A stretch of DNA of 5,757 nucleotides. It comes from Planctomycetota bacterium (lineage in GTDB: Bacteria > Planctomycetota > Phycisphaerae > UBA1845 > PWPN01). The stretch lies in contig JACQVT010000638.1 in the NCBI GenBank assembly GCA_016209665.1, forward strand, positions 1 to 5,757, written 5' to 3'. Numbering within the stretch: position 1 is the first letter of the stretch; each line of letters opens with the position of its first letter. A program made the translations under genes and the position numbers. Shown one piece after another: positions 1-5,636 of this stretch. A model generated the notes under the pieces. That model saw only the letters and a program-made list of their open reading frames with translations, did no database searches and had not been told where the DNA came from.

Positions 1-1
1 G

Positions 2-496
2 GACGACGTGAAGCCCTTCCTCCGCACCTACTTCAACACCATTCCCTCGCTCCTCAACATGGAGAACCTGTCGTTCCAGGAGCATTTCCGCGGCGTGGGG
101 GCCTGGAACAAAACGCACGAGACGGGCTACTTCCTGCACCAGACACGGCTGATGCTGGTGATGGAGCGGGGCGACGATCTATGGCTGGCCCCGTTCGTGA
201 CCACCCAATGGCTCAAGGACGGCCAGACCGTGGCGGTGTCGAACGCCCCCACGCGGTTCGGCCCGGTGAGCTACCGGATTACCTCGGCCGTCGGCCAGAA
301 CACCATCGACGCGACTGTCGATCCGCCCACGCGGACGCCGCCCAAACAGATCGTCGTGCGGCTCCGTCACCCGGAGGGCAGACCGATCCAAAAGGTGGTC
401 GTCAACGGCCAGCCGCACCAGGACTTCGACCCCGCCAGGGAGGTCGTCCGCGTCAGTTCGACCGGCGGCAAGATCACCATCCGCGCGGGTTACTGA
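2..496 (+). CDS. C-terminal part of a probable (alpha/alpha)-barrel glycosidase-like protein (5' end outside window)
   Basis: The reading frame is open from the first bases of the window to the TGA at 494-496 and gives 164 residues. It has no convincing start: the GTG at 8 lacks a ribosome site and the protein begins mid-helix, so this is the 3' end of a longer gene. The first ~60 residues look helical and aromatic-rich, with GAWNKTHETGYFLHQTR followed by LWLAPFVTTQWLKDG. The last ~90 residues are beta-rich (QIVVRLRHPEGRPIQKVVVNG ... GGKITIRAGY), like the small C-terminal beta domain that caps six-hairpin glycosidases. This organisation resembles large uncharacterised planctomycete proteins near alpha-L-rhamnosidase-type enzymes. 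The family is inferred from overall style; no catalytic residue can be identified because the catalytic part lies upstream. Proximity to two sulfatase genes fits polysaccharide breakdown. The gene converges on the minus-strand gene and overlaps it by 7 nt. The coding call is firm; the enzyme class is tentative. Confidence -1.
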   Translation, partial: DDVKPFLRTYFNTIPSLLNMENLSFQEHFRGVGAWNKTHETGYFLHQTRLMLVMERGDDLWLAPFVTTQWLKDGQTVAVSNAPTRFGPVSYRITSAVGQNTIDATVDPPTRTPPKQIVVRLRHPEGRPIQKVVVNGQPHQDFDPAREVVRVSSTGGKITIRAGY

Positions 497-2103
497 GGTG
501 GGTCGTCACACGCGGCGTCGGCGAATACGTCCGCGCCGCTGGCGCAGCGCTGGAAGATGCCGAAGTCGGCCTGGTCGCTGTCCCCGTCGCCGTCCAGGTC
601 GCCGATCTCGGGAGCGGGGCTGGCAAGGGCGGGCCCGCTGATCGCGGCCTCGAACGAGGCCAGGTCGACCTCGTCCACGTCGCCGTCGCCGTCGAAATCG
701 CCCCTGATGCACGGCACCGACCATGTCGCCGCGTCCAACCCGAAGTTGGCGAGGTCCTCCAGGGGTATGAACGCCGCTACCAGGTCGAGGTTGCGGGCCA
801 CGATGTAGCCCAGGCTCGACAGCAGGTCGCCGTCACTCACGTTGCCGAACACCTCGTCCAGGAACCCCGTCCGGGTCGAGAACCAGACCTCGGCGTTGGA
901 GCGTGGGATGACCGCATCCAGGCCGTAGTCGCGCGGCATCGGCCCCATCGTCAGGTCGATGACGTGGAAGCGCTGCAGCAACTGGGCGTTGGTCAGTACG
1001 ACGCGCCCGCGGTTCGACAGCAGGTCGCCGTGGCCGATCAGCCGGTTCATGGCGTCCGAGACAAAGCTGTCGTCCGTCGAGAACAGGATTTCGCCGTTAG
1101 GCAGCCGGGCCACCGCGTCCAGGCCGACGTTGGCGGCGGCGTTCGTGGCCGTGCGGAACCTGGCCAGCAGTTGGGCGTGGGTCCGCACCACGTACCCGCG
1201 CTCCGAAAGCAGGTCGCCGTGCGTCAGCCATCGCCGCAGCGTTTCGCTCCACAGTTGGCCGGCCGCCTTCTTGAACGAGAACCAGATCTCCCCGCGGCCC
1301 ACCGTCATCACGGCATCGAGCCCGAGATCGGGCACCACCGGCATGAAGCCCAGCCGCGCGGTCAGTTCGTGGTTCGTGCGCACCACGTAGCCGCGCGGGC
1401 TGAGCAGGTCCCCGTCGCTGATCGCGCGCGGCGCATCGGTGGGCGGCACGGTGTGGATCGCGTGGAATCCCACCGTCGTCGAGAACCACACGTCGATGAT
1501 CGAAGGCGGCATCGGCGTCTCGAACGCCTGGATGTGCATGCGGATCGTGCCGTCGGGGATGTTGCCGTTGTCCCCGTCGATCTTCAGGCCCGAGTTCGCC
1601 AACGTGCCGCTGAACTGCATCGGCATGGGCACCGGCAGGTTGGGGATGCCGCTGCTGTTGGTGGTGGGGGCGGCCATCAGGTGCAGCTCGAACGCGATCT
1701 CGCCCGTCAGCGTGTTCCAACTGCCGATCGAGCGCACCCGCGGGTCCTGGATCATCCTTAGCGGCTCGGGGATCCCCGGCAGGCCCGGCTGGAAGTCCAG
1801 GGCCGTCAGGTCCGCCCCGTCGACCGACAGCCCCACCATGCCGACGATGGCGATCACCGGTACCTCCGGGTCGCCCAGAAACAACTGGACCGTGCCGGCC
1901 AGCTTGGATCGGGAGCTGCCCGTAAACAGCGTCAGCTCCACCCAGCTTTCCGCCGGGCTGAGGACGAACGTGGCGTGCCGCGGCAGCCTGGTGGGTGCTG
2001 GCGGCGGGACAATGCCTTGGGCTCGCACACTCTCCAGGCCGATCGCGCCCAGCGAAATCCAAGCGGTACAAACGGCCAACAGGCGATGGGTTGACGGCCT
2101 CAT
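490..2103 (-). CDS. Exported four-repeat (WFS/GDLLS/GLDA) protein with C-terminal dockerin-like EF-hand pair
   Basis: The product has 537 residues. The start is the ATG at 2103-2101, because AGGAGG lies 6 nt upstream and a signal peptide begins there (MRPSTHRLLAVCTAWISLGA, probable cleavage after SVRA, residue ~28). The frame stays open upstream to 2496, but that part lacks signal-peptide character and crosses into the neighbouring gene. Residues ~40-200 are beta-rich with no family I recognise. Residues ~203-459 hold four degenerate repeats: WFS-like strands at 206, 274, 341 and 407, GDLLS at 231, 296, 359 and 425, and GLDA at 261, 327, 394 and 455. Residues 465-520 carry two calcium-loop motifs, GDFDGDGDVDEVDLASF and GDLDGDGDSDQADFGIF, as in dockerin type I-like domains common in planctomycete secreted proteins. 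The protein is therefore probably exported and calcium-binding, perhaps attached to a surface or complex. No enzymatic motif is visible and the function is unknown. It is transcribed divergently from the sulfatase operon. Confidence -1.
   Translation of the reverse strand: MRPSTHRLLAVCTAWISLGAIGLESVRAQGIVPPPAPTRLPRHATFVLSPAESWVELTLFTGSSRSKLAGTVQLFLGDPEVPVIAIVGMVGLSVDGADLTALDFQPGLPGIPEPLRMIQDPRVRSIGSWNTLTGEIAFELHLMAAPTTNSSGIPNLPVPMPMQFSGTLANSGLKIDGDNGNIPDGTIRMHIQAFETPMPPSIIDVWFSTTVGFHAIHTVPPTDAPRAISDGDLLSPRGYVVRTNHELTARLGFMPVVPDLGLDAVMTVGRGEIWFSFKKAAGQLWSETLRRWLTHGDLLSERGYVVRTHAQLLARFRTATNAAANVGLDAVARLPNGEILFSTDDSFVSDAMNRLIGHGDLLSNRGRVVLTNAQLLQRFHVIDLTMGPMPRDYGLDAVIPRSNAEVWFSTRTGFLDEVFGNVSDGDLLSSLGYIVARNLDLVAAFIPLEDLANFGLDAATWSVPCIRGDFDGDGDVDEVDLASFEAAISGPALASPAPEIGDLDGDGDSDQADFGIFQRCASGADVFADAACDDPPQ
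544..702 (-). other. Dockerin type I-like domain (two EF-hand calcium loops)
   Basis: Residues 468-520 of the minus-strand protein contain two 12-residue loops, D469-D480 (nt 664-699) and D502-D513 (nt 565-600). Both carry Asp at positions 1, 3, 5, 9 and 12, and each is followed by a short hydrophobic helix (LASFEAAI and FGIFQRC). The 33-residue spacing and duplicated loop-helix arrangement match dockerin type I organisation. Cysteines at 465 and 520 flank the pair and could bridge. In clostridia, dockerins bind cohesins; in planctomycetes they are widespread without known cellulosomes, so the partner here is unknown. Confidence -1.
727..1497 (-). repeat. Four tandem ~65-codon protein repeats inside the dockerin-like gene
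   Basis: The four units align by eye on a strand ending WFS (ILFS in unit 2-3), then GDLLS, then xRGYVV.TN.xLLARF, then GLDA. GDLLS recurs every 65, 63 and 66 residues. At DNA level the GDLLS codons appear on the plus strand as near-identical 12-mers: AGCAGGTCGCCG at 821, 1019 and 1208, and AGCAGGTCCCCG at 1403. Spacings of 198, 189 and 195 nt are all multiples of three, so these are in-frame protein repeats. Conservation outside the motifs is low, which points to old duplications and not recent slippage. I have seen similar units in other planctomycete secreted proteins but know no named domain or function for them. Confidence -1.
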
Positions 2104-2109
2104 GGTGGG

Positions 2110-2115
2110 CCTCCT
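2110..2115 (-). promoter_or_regulatory. Shine-Dalgarno AGGAGG of the dockerin-like gene
   Basis: Read on the minus strand, AGGAGG lies 6 nt before the ATG at 2103. The perfect match and good spacing decide this start over the longer open frame, and the signal peptide begins at the same codon. Confidence -1.
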
Positions 2116-2200
2116 GGCTTGAACGGAGAAACCGAACTTCCGCTGACCGGTTGCTGAAGTCAGAACGCTCCGATGCTGAGCGGCTCCCGCAACGCCGACC

Positions 2201-2230
2201 ATTCTACCGCCGGCGACCCGGCCCATGCAA
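2201..2230 (-). promoter_or_regulatory. Candidate sigma-70-type promoter for the dockerin-like gene
   Basis: On the minus strand, TTGCAT (2230-2225) and TAGAAT (2206-2201) are separated by 18 nt. The -10 box matches the consensus at five of six positions; the -35 box matches at only three. A start near 2194 would leave a leader of about 90 nt, which includes a small 5-bp hairpin (CGCTC/GAGCG, 2166-2182). This rests on hexamer matching in a GC-rich region, where a TA-rich -10 is uncommon. It remains weak evidence. Confidence -1.
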
Positions 2231-2289
2231 TACTTTAGGTTCTCCGAAAATGACGCGGACCCTTCGCGGCCGCTCCCTGTGCCGCTGGC

Positions 2290-2318
2290 TTGTCGTGACC
2301 CACCGGGGCCGGTATGGT
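2290..2318 (+). promoter_or_regulatory. Candidate sigma-70-type promoter for the sulfatase operon
   Basis: TTGTCG (2290-2295) and TATGGT (2313-2318) are separated by 17 nt. Each matches the consensus at four of six positions. The implied transcription start near 2325 is about 50 nt before the chosen ATG and upstream of its ribosome site. If real, this promoter rules out the alternative upstream ATG at 2225 as the translation start. The match is weak and could be chance. Confidence -1.
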
Positions 2319-2363
2319 CGTTCCTGGCGGGCACGAATCGTCGATCGTGGCTGGGTTTGGCCC

Positions 2364-2369
2364 AAGGAG
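2364..2369 (+). promoter_or_regulatory. Shine-Dalgarno AAGGAG of the first sulfatase gene
   Basis: AAGGAG lies 5 nt before the ATG at 2375. It supports that start over the in-frame ATG at 2225, which would add 50 residues with no signal-peptide or sulfatase character. A GTG sits directly before the ATG (2372) and could be used instead with almost no change to the protein. Confidence -1.
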
Positions 2370-2374
2370 TGGTG

Positions 2375-3976
2375 ATGACGCGGATCGCGATGCTGGCCAA
2401 CTTGGCCGCCGTCGTGGCGGGGGCACAACGACTGCCCGCTGGTGGGGCGCCCGCTGCCTCGCGACCCCTCGACGGCCAGCCGAACATCGTCATCATCCTC
2501 GCCGACGATATGGGTTTCTCCGATGCAGGCTGCTACGGGTCACAAATCGCCACCCCGAACCTCGACCGTCTGGCCGCCACCGGCCTGCGCTTCACCCAGC
2601 TTTACAACACCACCCGCTGCTGCCCGACGCGGGCCGCCCTGCTCACCGGCCTGTACCCCCACCAGTGCGGCATCGGACACATGACCGACGACCGCGGCGT
2701 GCCCGGTTACCGCGGCCGACTGAACGAGCATTGCGTCACCATCGCCGAGGTGCTGCGGCAGTCGGGCTACCACACCTGGATGTCAGGTAAATGGCACCTG
2801 GGCATGGAGCGGACGGAATGGCCCATCGAACACGGGTTCGAGCGGTATTTCGGCCAGCTCAGCGGGGCCTGCAACTACTTCCGCCCCGAGCCCGGACGGG
2901 TCATGGCTCTCGACGACAGCGTCTACCGGTCGTTCGGAGACCACTTCTACATCACGGACGCGATCACGGACTACGCCGTGCGGTTCCTCGACGGCGCCGA
3001 CCGCGACGCCCGCCCGTTTTTCCTGTACGTGGCGTACACGGCCCCGCACGCGCCGCTGCACGCCTGGCCGTCAGACATCGCGAAATACCGCGGCAAGTAT
3101 CGCATCGGGTGGGACGCCGTGCGGCAACGGCGATACGAGCGCATGATCGAACTGGGTATCATCGAGCGGGCCTGGGCGTTGTCGCCCCGGCCGCCCGAGG
3201 TGCCGGCGTGGGAGGCGGTGACCGACCCGGATGAGCAGGACCTGCGCATGTCGGTGTACGCGGCCCAGATCGACCGCATGGACCAGGGCATCGGCCGCAT
3301 CCTGGACCGCATCCGCAGACTCGGCATGGAGCACAGCACGCTGGTGATGTTCCTGTCCGACAACGGCGGCGATTCGGAGGACATCGACGAGGGCAAGCCG
3401 GGGGCACCGGTGGGCACGGCGGACTCGTACCGCGGCTATGCCCCGCCGTGGGCGAACGTGAGCAACGCCCCGTTCCGCCGATACAAGCGGCAGGTGCACG
3501 AGGGGGGAATCGCGACGCCGCTGATTGTGCGCTGGCCGGCCGTGGTTCGGCGCGGCGATGGACTCCGGCACGCGCCCGGACACGTCATCGACCTCATGCC
3601 GACCTGTCTCGATGCCGCCGGCGTGAAGTATCCCGCCCGGTGGGACGACCACGACATCACGCCGACGCCGGGCCGGAGCCTGCTGCCGGTGTTCCGCGGC
3701 GAAGCCGCAGGGGCGCACGACTGCCTCTTCTGGGAGCATGAGGGCAACTGGGCCGTGCGCTGCGGGAACTTCAAGCTGGTCGCGGTCGAGGGCGGCGAAG
3801 CGGAACTGTACGACTTGGCGGCGGACCGGACCGAGATGCACAACCTGGCCGCACAGCGTCCGGACGTGGTGAAATCACTCCGGGGCAAGTACGACGAGTG
3901 GGCACGACAGTGCAATGTCGTGCCTTGGGATAAGTTGCCGGCGCGAGTGCCGAAACAACCGAACGGGTCATCATGA
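2375..3976 (+). CDS. Exported arylsulfatase-like type I (formylglycine) sulfatase
   Basis: The product has 533 residues and should hydrolyse sulfate esters, probably on a sulfated sugar, outside the cytoplasm. The N terminus (MTRIAMLANLAAVVAGAQ) looks like a modest Sec signal peptide, with mature protein starting around residue 28-35. The sulfatase fold begins at PNIVIILADDMGFSD, with metal ligands D44 and D45. The signature CCPTRAALLTG gives C82 as the residue converted to formylglycine, with R86 completing CxPxR. Other expected active-site positions are K139 and H141 (GKWHLG), H225 (TAPH), D329-N330 (SDNGG) and K371 before HEGG. The C-terminal subdomain ends with ELYDLAADRTEMHNLA, typical of the family. 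All core residues are present and the length is normal for bacterial arylsulfatases. GLYPHQCGIGHM resembles SulfAtlas S1_4-like arylsulfatases from planctomycetes; this subfamily call is from memory. Its stop overlaps the next sulfatase gene by 4 nt. The exact substrate cannot be read from sequence. Confidence -1.
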   Translation: MTRIAMLANLAAVVAGAQRLPAGGAPAASRPLDGQPNIVIILADDMGFSDAGCYGSQIATPNLDRLAATGLRFTQLYNTTRCCPTRAALLTGLYPHQCGIGHMTDDRGVPGYRGRLNEHCVTIAEVLRQSGYHTWMSGKWHLGMERTEWPIEHGFERYFGQLSGACNYFRPEPGRVMALDDSVYRSFGDHFYITDAITDYAVRFLDGADRDARPFFLYVAYTAPHAPLHAWPSDIAKYRGKYRIGWDAVRQRRYERMIELGIIERAWALSPRPPEVPAWEAVTDPDEQDLRMSVYAAQIDRMDQGIGRILDRIRRLGMEHSTLVMFLSDNGGDSEDIDEGKPGAPVGTADSYRGYAPPWANVSNAPFRRYKRQVHEGGIATPLIVRWPAVVRRGDGLRHAPGHVIDLMPTCLDAAGVKYPARWDDHDITPTPGRSLLPVFRGEAAGAHDCLFWEHEGNWAVRCGNFKLVAVEGGEAELYDLAADRTEMHNLAAQRPDVVKSLRGKYDEWARQCNVVPWDKLPARVPKQPNGSS

Positions 3977-5538
3977 ACACTATCACAAGGCTGGGGATTC
4001 CCGTGTACATCGGTGTTGTCGCGGCTTTGTCGGCGGAGCAAGCTGCTGCCGTCGCAGCCGACCGGCCGAACGTTCTGTTCATCGCGGTGGACGATCTGCG
4101 GCCGGACCTCGGCTGCTACGGGAACACCGAGGTCAAGTCGCCCAACATCGACAAGCTCGCCGCCGGCGGCACGACGTTCCTGCGGGCCTACTGCCAGCAG
4201 GCCGTGTGCAGCCCCTCGCGAACGTCGCTGCTGCTGGGGCGGCGGCCGGATACCACCCGCATCTACGACCTCAATACGCATTTCCGACTCAACCTGCCCG
4301 ACGTGGTCACGCTGCCCGAGCAGTTCAAGAAAAACGGGTACCACACCCAGGGTCTCAGCAAGATCTACCACGGCGGCCTGGACGACCCGCAGTCGTGGAG
4401 CGTGCCCCACTGGGAGCCGAAAACGCCCGCCTACATCAGTCCCGAGATCAACGCCCGGCTGGAGGCGAAGCGAGCGCAGATCCGGGCAGAGGGCAAGCCC
4501 GAGGGCCGGGCCGTCCTCGAGCGCGACCCCAAGACGGCCCTGGTGCTGCGGACTACCGGGCCGCGCAACCGCGTCAACGGCCCGGCCTGGGAGGCGCCCG
4601 ACGTGGCCGACAACGCCTTCAATGACGGCCAGACGGCTGACCGGGCGGTGGAGGCGTTGCGGCAGATCAAGGACAAGTCGTTCTTCCTGGCCGTGGGGTT
4701 CCACAAGCCCCATCTGCCGTTCGTCGCTCCGAAGCGGTACTACGATTTGTATTTGCTGCCCGCCCTCAGGCTGGCCACCAACGGCTATCCGCCCAAGGAC
4801 GCACCCGACGCCGCCATGAGCAACTGGGGCGAATTGCGGGCCTATGAAGGCATGGCCGGCTCAGGGCCGCTCAGCGAACAGCAGAATCGCGAACTCGTCC
4901 GCGGTTACCGGGCGACTACAAGCTACGTCGACGCCCAGATAGGCCGTGTGCTCGACGAACTCGAGAGGCTGGACCTCACCGACCGGACGATCGTCGTGCT
5001 GTGGGGCGATCACGGCTGGCACCTCGGCGAACACGGCCTGTGGTGCAAGCACACGAACTTCGAGGTGGCGACGCGGTCGCCGCTGATCCTGCGGGCGCCG
5101 AAGGGTGCCGCCGGGGTGAAGACCAACACACTGGTGGAATTCGTCGACATCTATCCGACGCTGTGCGAATTGTGCGGCATCCCGCTGCCCCAGGGGCTGG
5201 AAGGCACGAGCATGGCCCCGCTGCTGCGCCAGCCCGACCAGACGTGGAAGCCGGCGGCGTTCAGCCAGTTCCCCCGGCCGGGAAACATCATGGGCTACTC
5301 GATGCGGACCGATCGCTACCGGTACACGGAGTGGGTCCAACACGAGAAGGGCGAACCGCGGGGCGACTTCGCCAGCGGCGCATCCCCGGACGCCAAGTTC
5401 GTCGGCGTCGAACTGTACGACCATAAGGCCGACCCCGACGAAAACGTGAACCTGGCCAACCAGCCAGATGCCAAAGCCACGACGGCCGAACTGGCCAAAA
5501 TGCTTCACGGGGGCTGGAAAGCCGCGGTGCCGCGATAG
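3973..5538 (+). CDS. Exported iduronate-2-sulfatase-like type I (formylglycine) sulfatase
   Basis: The product has 521 residues. A clear signal peptide (hydrophobic IPVYIGVVAALSA, probable cleavage after AAAVAA, residue ~29) precedes RPNVLFIAVDDLRPDLGCYG, with metal ligands D40 and D41. The active-site motif is CSPSRTSLLLG: C79 is the formylglycine precursor and R83 the motif arginine. K130 and H133 (SKIYH), H247 (FHKPHLPF), D346-H347 (WGDHGWHLGEHG) and K359 (WCKHTNFE) match positions essential in human iduronate-2-sulfatase. The Asp-His metal pair, in place of the usual Asp-Asn, and the FHKPH motif place it in that subgroup (SulfAtlas S1_7-like, from memory). Bacterial members act on various glycans, so iduronate is not proven as substrate. 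Residues ~150-215 form a charged insertion seen in planctomycete relatives. The start overlaps the upstream stop as ATGA and there is no strong ribosome site, so translational coupling is likely. A terminator-like hairpin follows 43 nt after the stop. Confidence -1.
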   Translation: MNTITRLGIPVYIGVVAALSAEQAAAVAADRPNVLFIAVDDLRPDLGCYGNTEVKSPNIDKLAAGGTTFLRAYCQQAVCSPSRTSLLLGRRPDTTRIYDLNTHFRLNLPDVVTLPEQFKKNGYHTQGLSKIYHGGLDDPQSWSVPHWEPKTPAYISPEINARLEAKRAQIRAEGKPEGRAVLERDPKTALVLRTTGPRNRVNGPAWEAPDVADNAFNDGQTADRAVEALRQIKDKSFFLAVGFHKPHLPFVAPKRYYDLYLLPALRLATNGYPPKDAPDAAMSNWGELRAYEGMAGSGPLSEQQNRELVRGYRATTSYVDAQIGRVLDELERLDLTDRTIVVLWGDHGWHLGEHGLWCKHTNFEVATRSPLILRAPKGAAGVKTNTLVEFVDIYPTLCELCGIPLPQGLEGTSMAPLLRQPDQTWKPAAFSQFPRPGNIMGYSMRTDRYRYTEWVQHEKGEPRGDFASGASPDAKFVGVELYDHKADPDENVNLANQPDAKATTAELAKMLHGGWKAAVPR

Positions 5539-5574
5539 TCCCGCTTGGTCGGACCTCGGCTTGGATGGACGACA

Positions 5575-5636
5575 AGGACCGCGGCAACTTGTTGCCGCTT
5601 CTTTGAGCCTGAACGGCAATGAATTGCCGCGGTCCT
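5575..5636. repeat. Composite nested palindrome (13-bp inverted repeat enclosing two hairpins)
   Basis: AGGACCGCGGCAA (5575-5587) and TTGCCGCGGTCCT (5624-5636) are perfect inverted copies. Between and partly within them are two shorter palindromes: GCGGCAACTTGTTGCCGC (5581-5598) and CGGCAATGAATTGCCG (5614-5629). The bases can therefore form one 13-bp stem with a 36-nt loop, or a 6-bp outer stem (AGGACC/GGTCCT) carrying two hairpins as a three-way junction. The layout resembles REP/REPIN or MITE-like palindromic elements, or a structured RNA end. Which of these it is cannot be decided from one copy. Confidence -1.
5581..5604 (+). terminator. Probable Rho-independent terminator of the sulfatase operon
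   Basis: GCGGCAACTTGTTGCCGC (5581-5598) is a perfect hairpin. It has 7-bp arms closed by CTTG, a stable tetraloop type (or 8 bp with a 2-nt loop), and is followed directly by TTCTTT. It sits 43 nt after the TAG of the second sulfatase gene. The T tract is short and interrupted, so termination may be partial. The same bases also take part in the larger palindrome at 5575-5636, which leaves open whether the hairpin is only a terminator. Confidence -1.

Noticed and set aside
8..10. GTG as the true start of the first gene
   Set aside because: The frame is open to the window edge, only 7 bases precede the codon so no ribosome site can be judged, and the protein begins inside a helical domain. The gene starts outside the window.
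821..1414. Regularly spaced AGCAGGTCGCCG copies as a CRISPR-like or direct-repeat array
   Set aside because: The copies are only 12 bp, 189-198 bp apart in multiples of three, and encode the same GDLLS residues. They are protein repeats, not a DNA array.
181..1761. 526-residue plus-strand open frame opposite the dockerin-like gene
   Set aside because: It is the antisense shadow of the repeat and EF-hand codons, rich in Arg, Ala, Val and Gln with no domain or ribosome site. The minus-strand frame has a signal peptide, repeats and calcium loops.
2225..2374. Upstream ATG (2225) as the start of the first sulfatase
   Set aside because: The extra 50 residues have no signal-peptide or family character, and AAGGAG with 5-nt spacing supports the ATG at 2375.
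2104..2496. N-terminal extension of the dockerin-like gene up to 2496
   Set aside because: It would put 131 residues before a clear signal peptide, ignore the AGGAGG-ATG start at 2103 and overlap the start of the sulfatase gene.
3436..4713. 425-residue minus-strand open frame across the two sulfatase genes
   Set aside because: It spans both sulfatases antisense and has low-complexity Arg/Pro/Val-rich composition. Long antisense frames are expected in GC-rich coding DNA.
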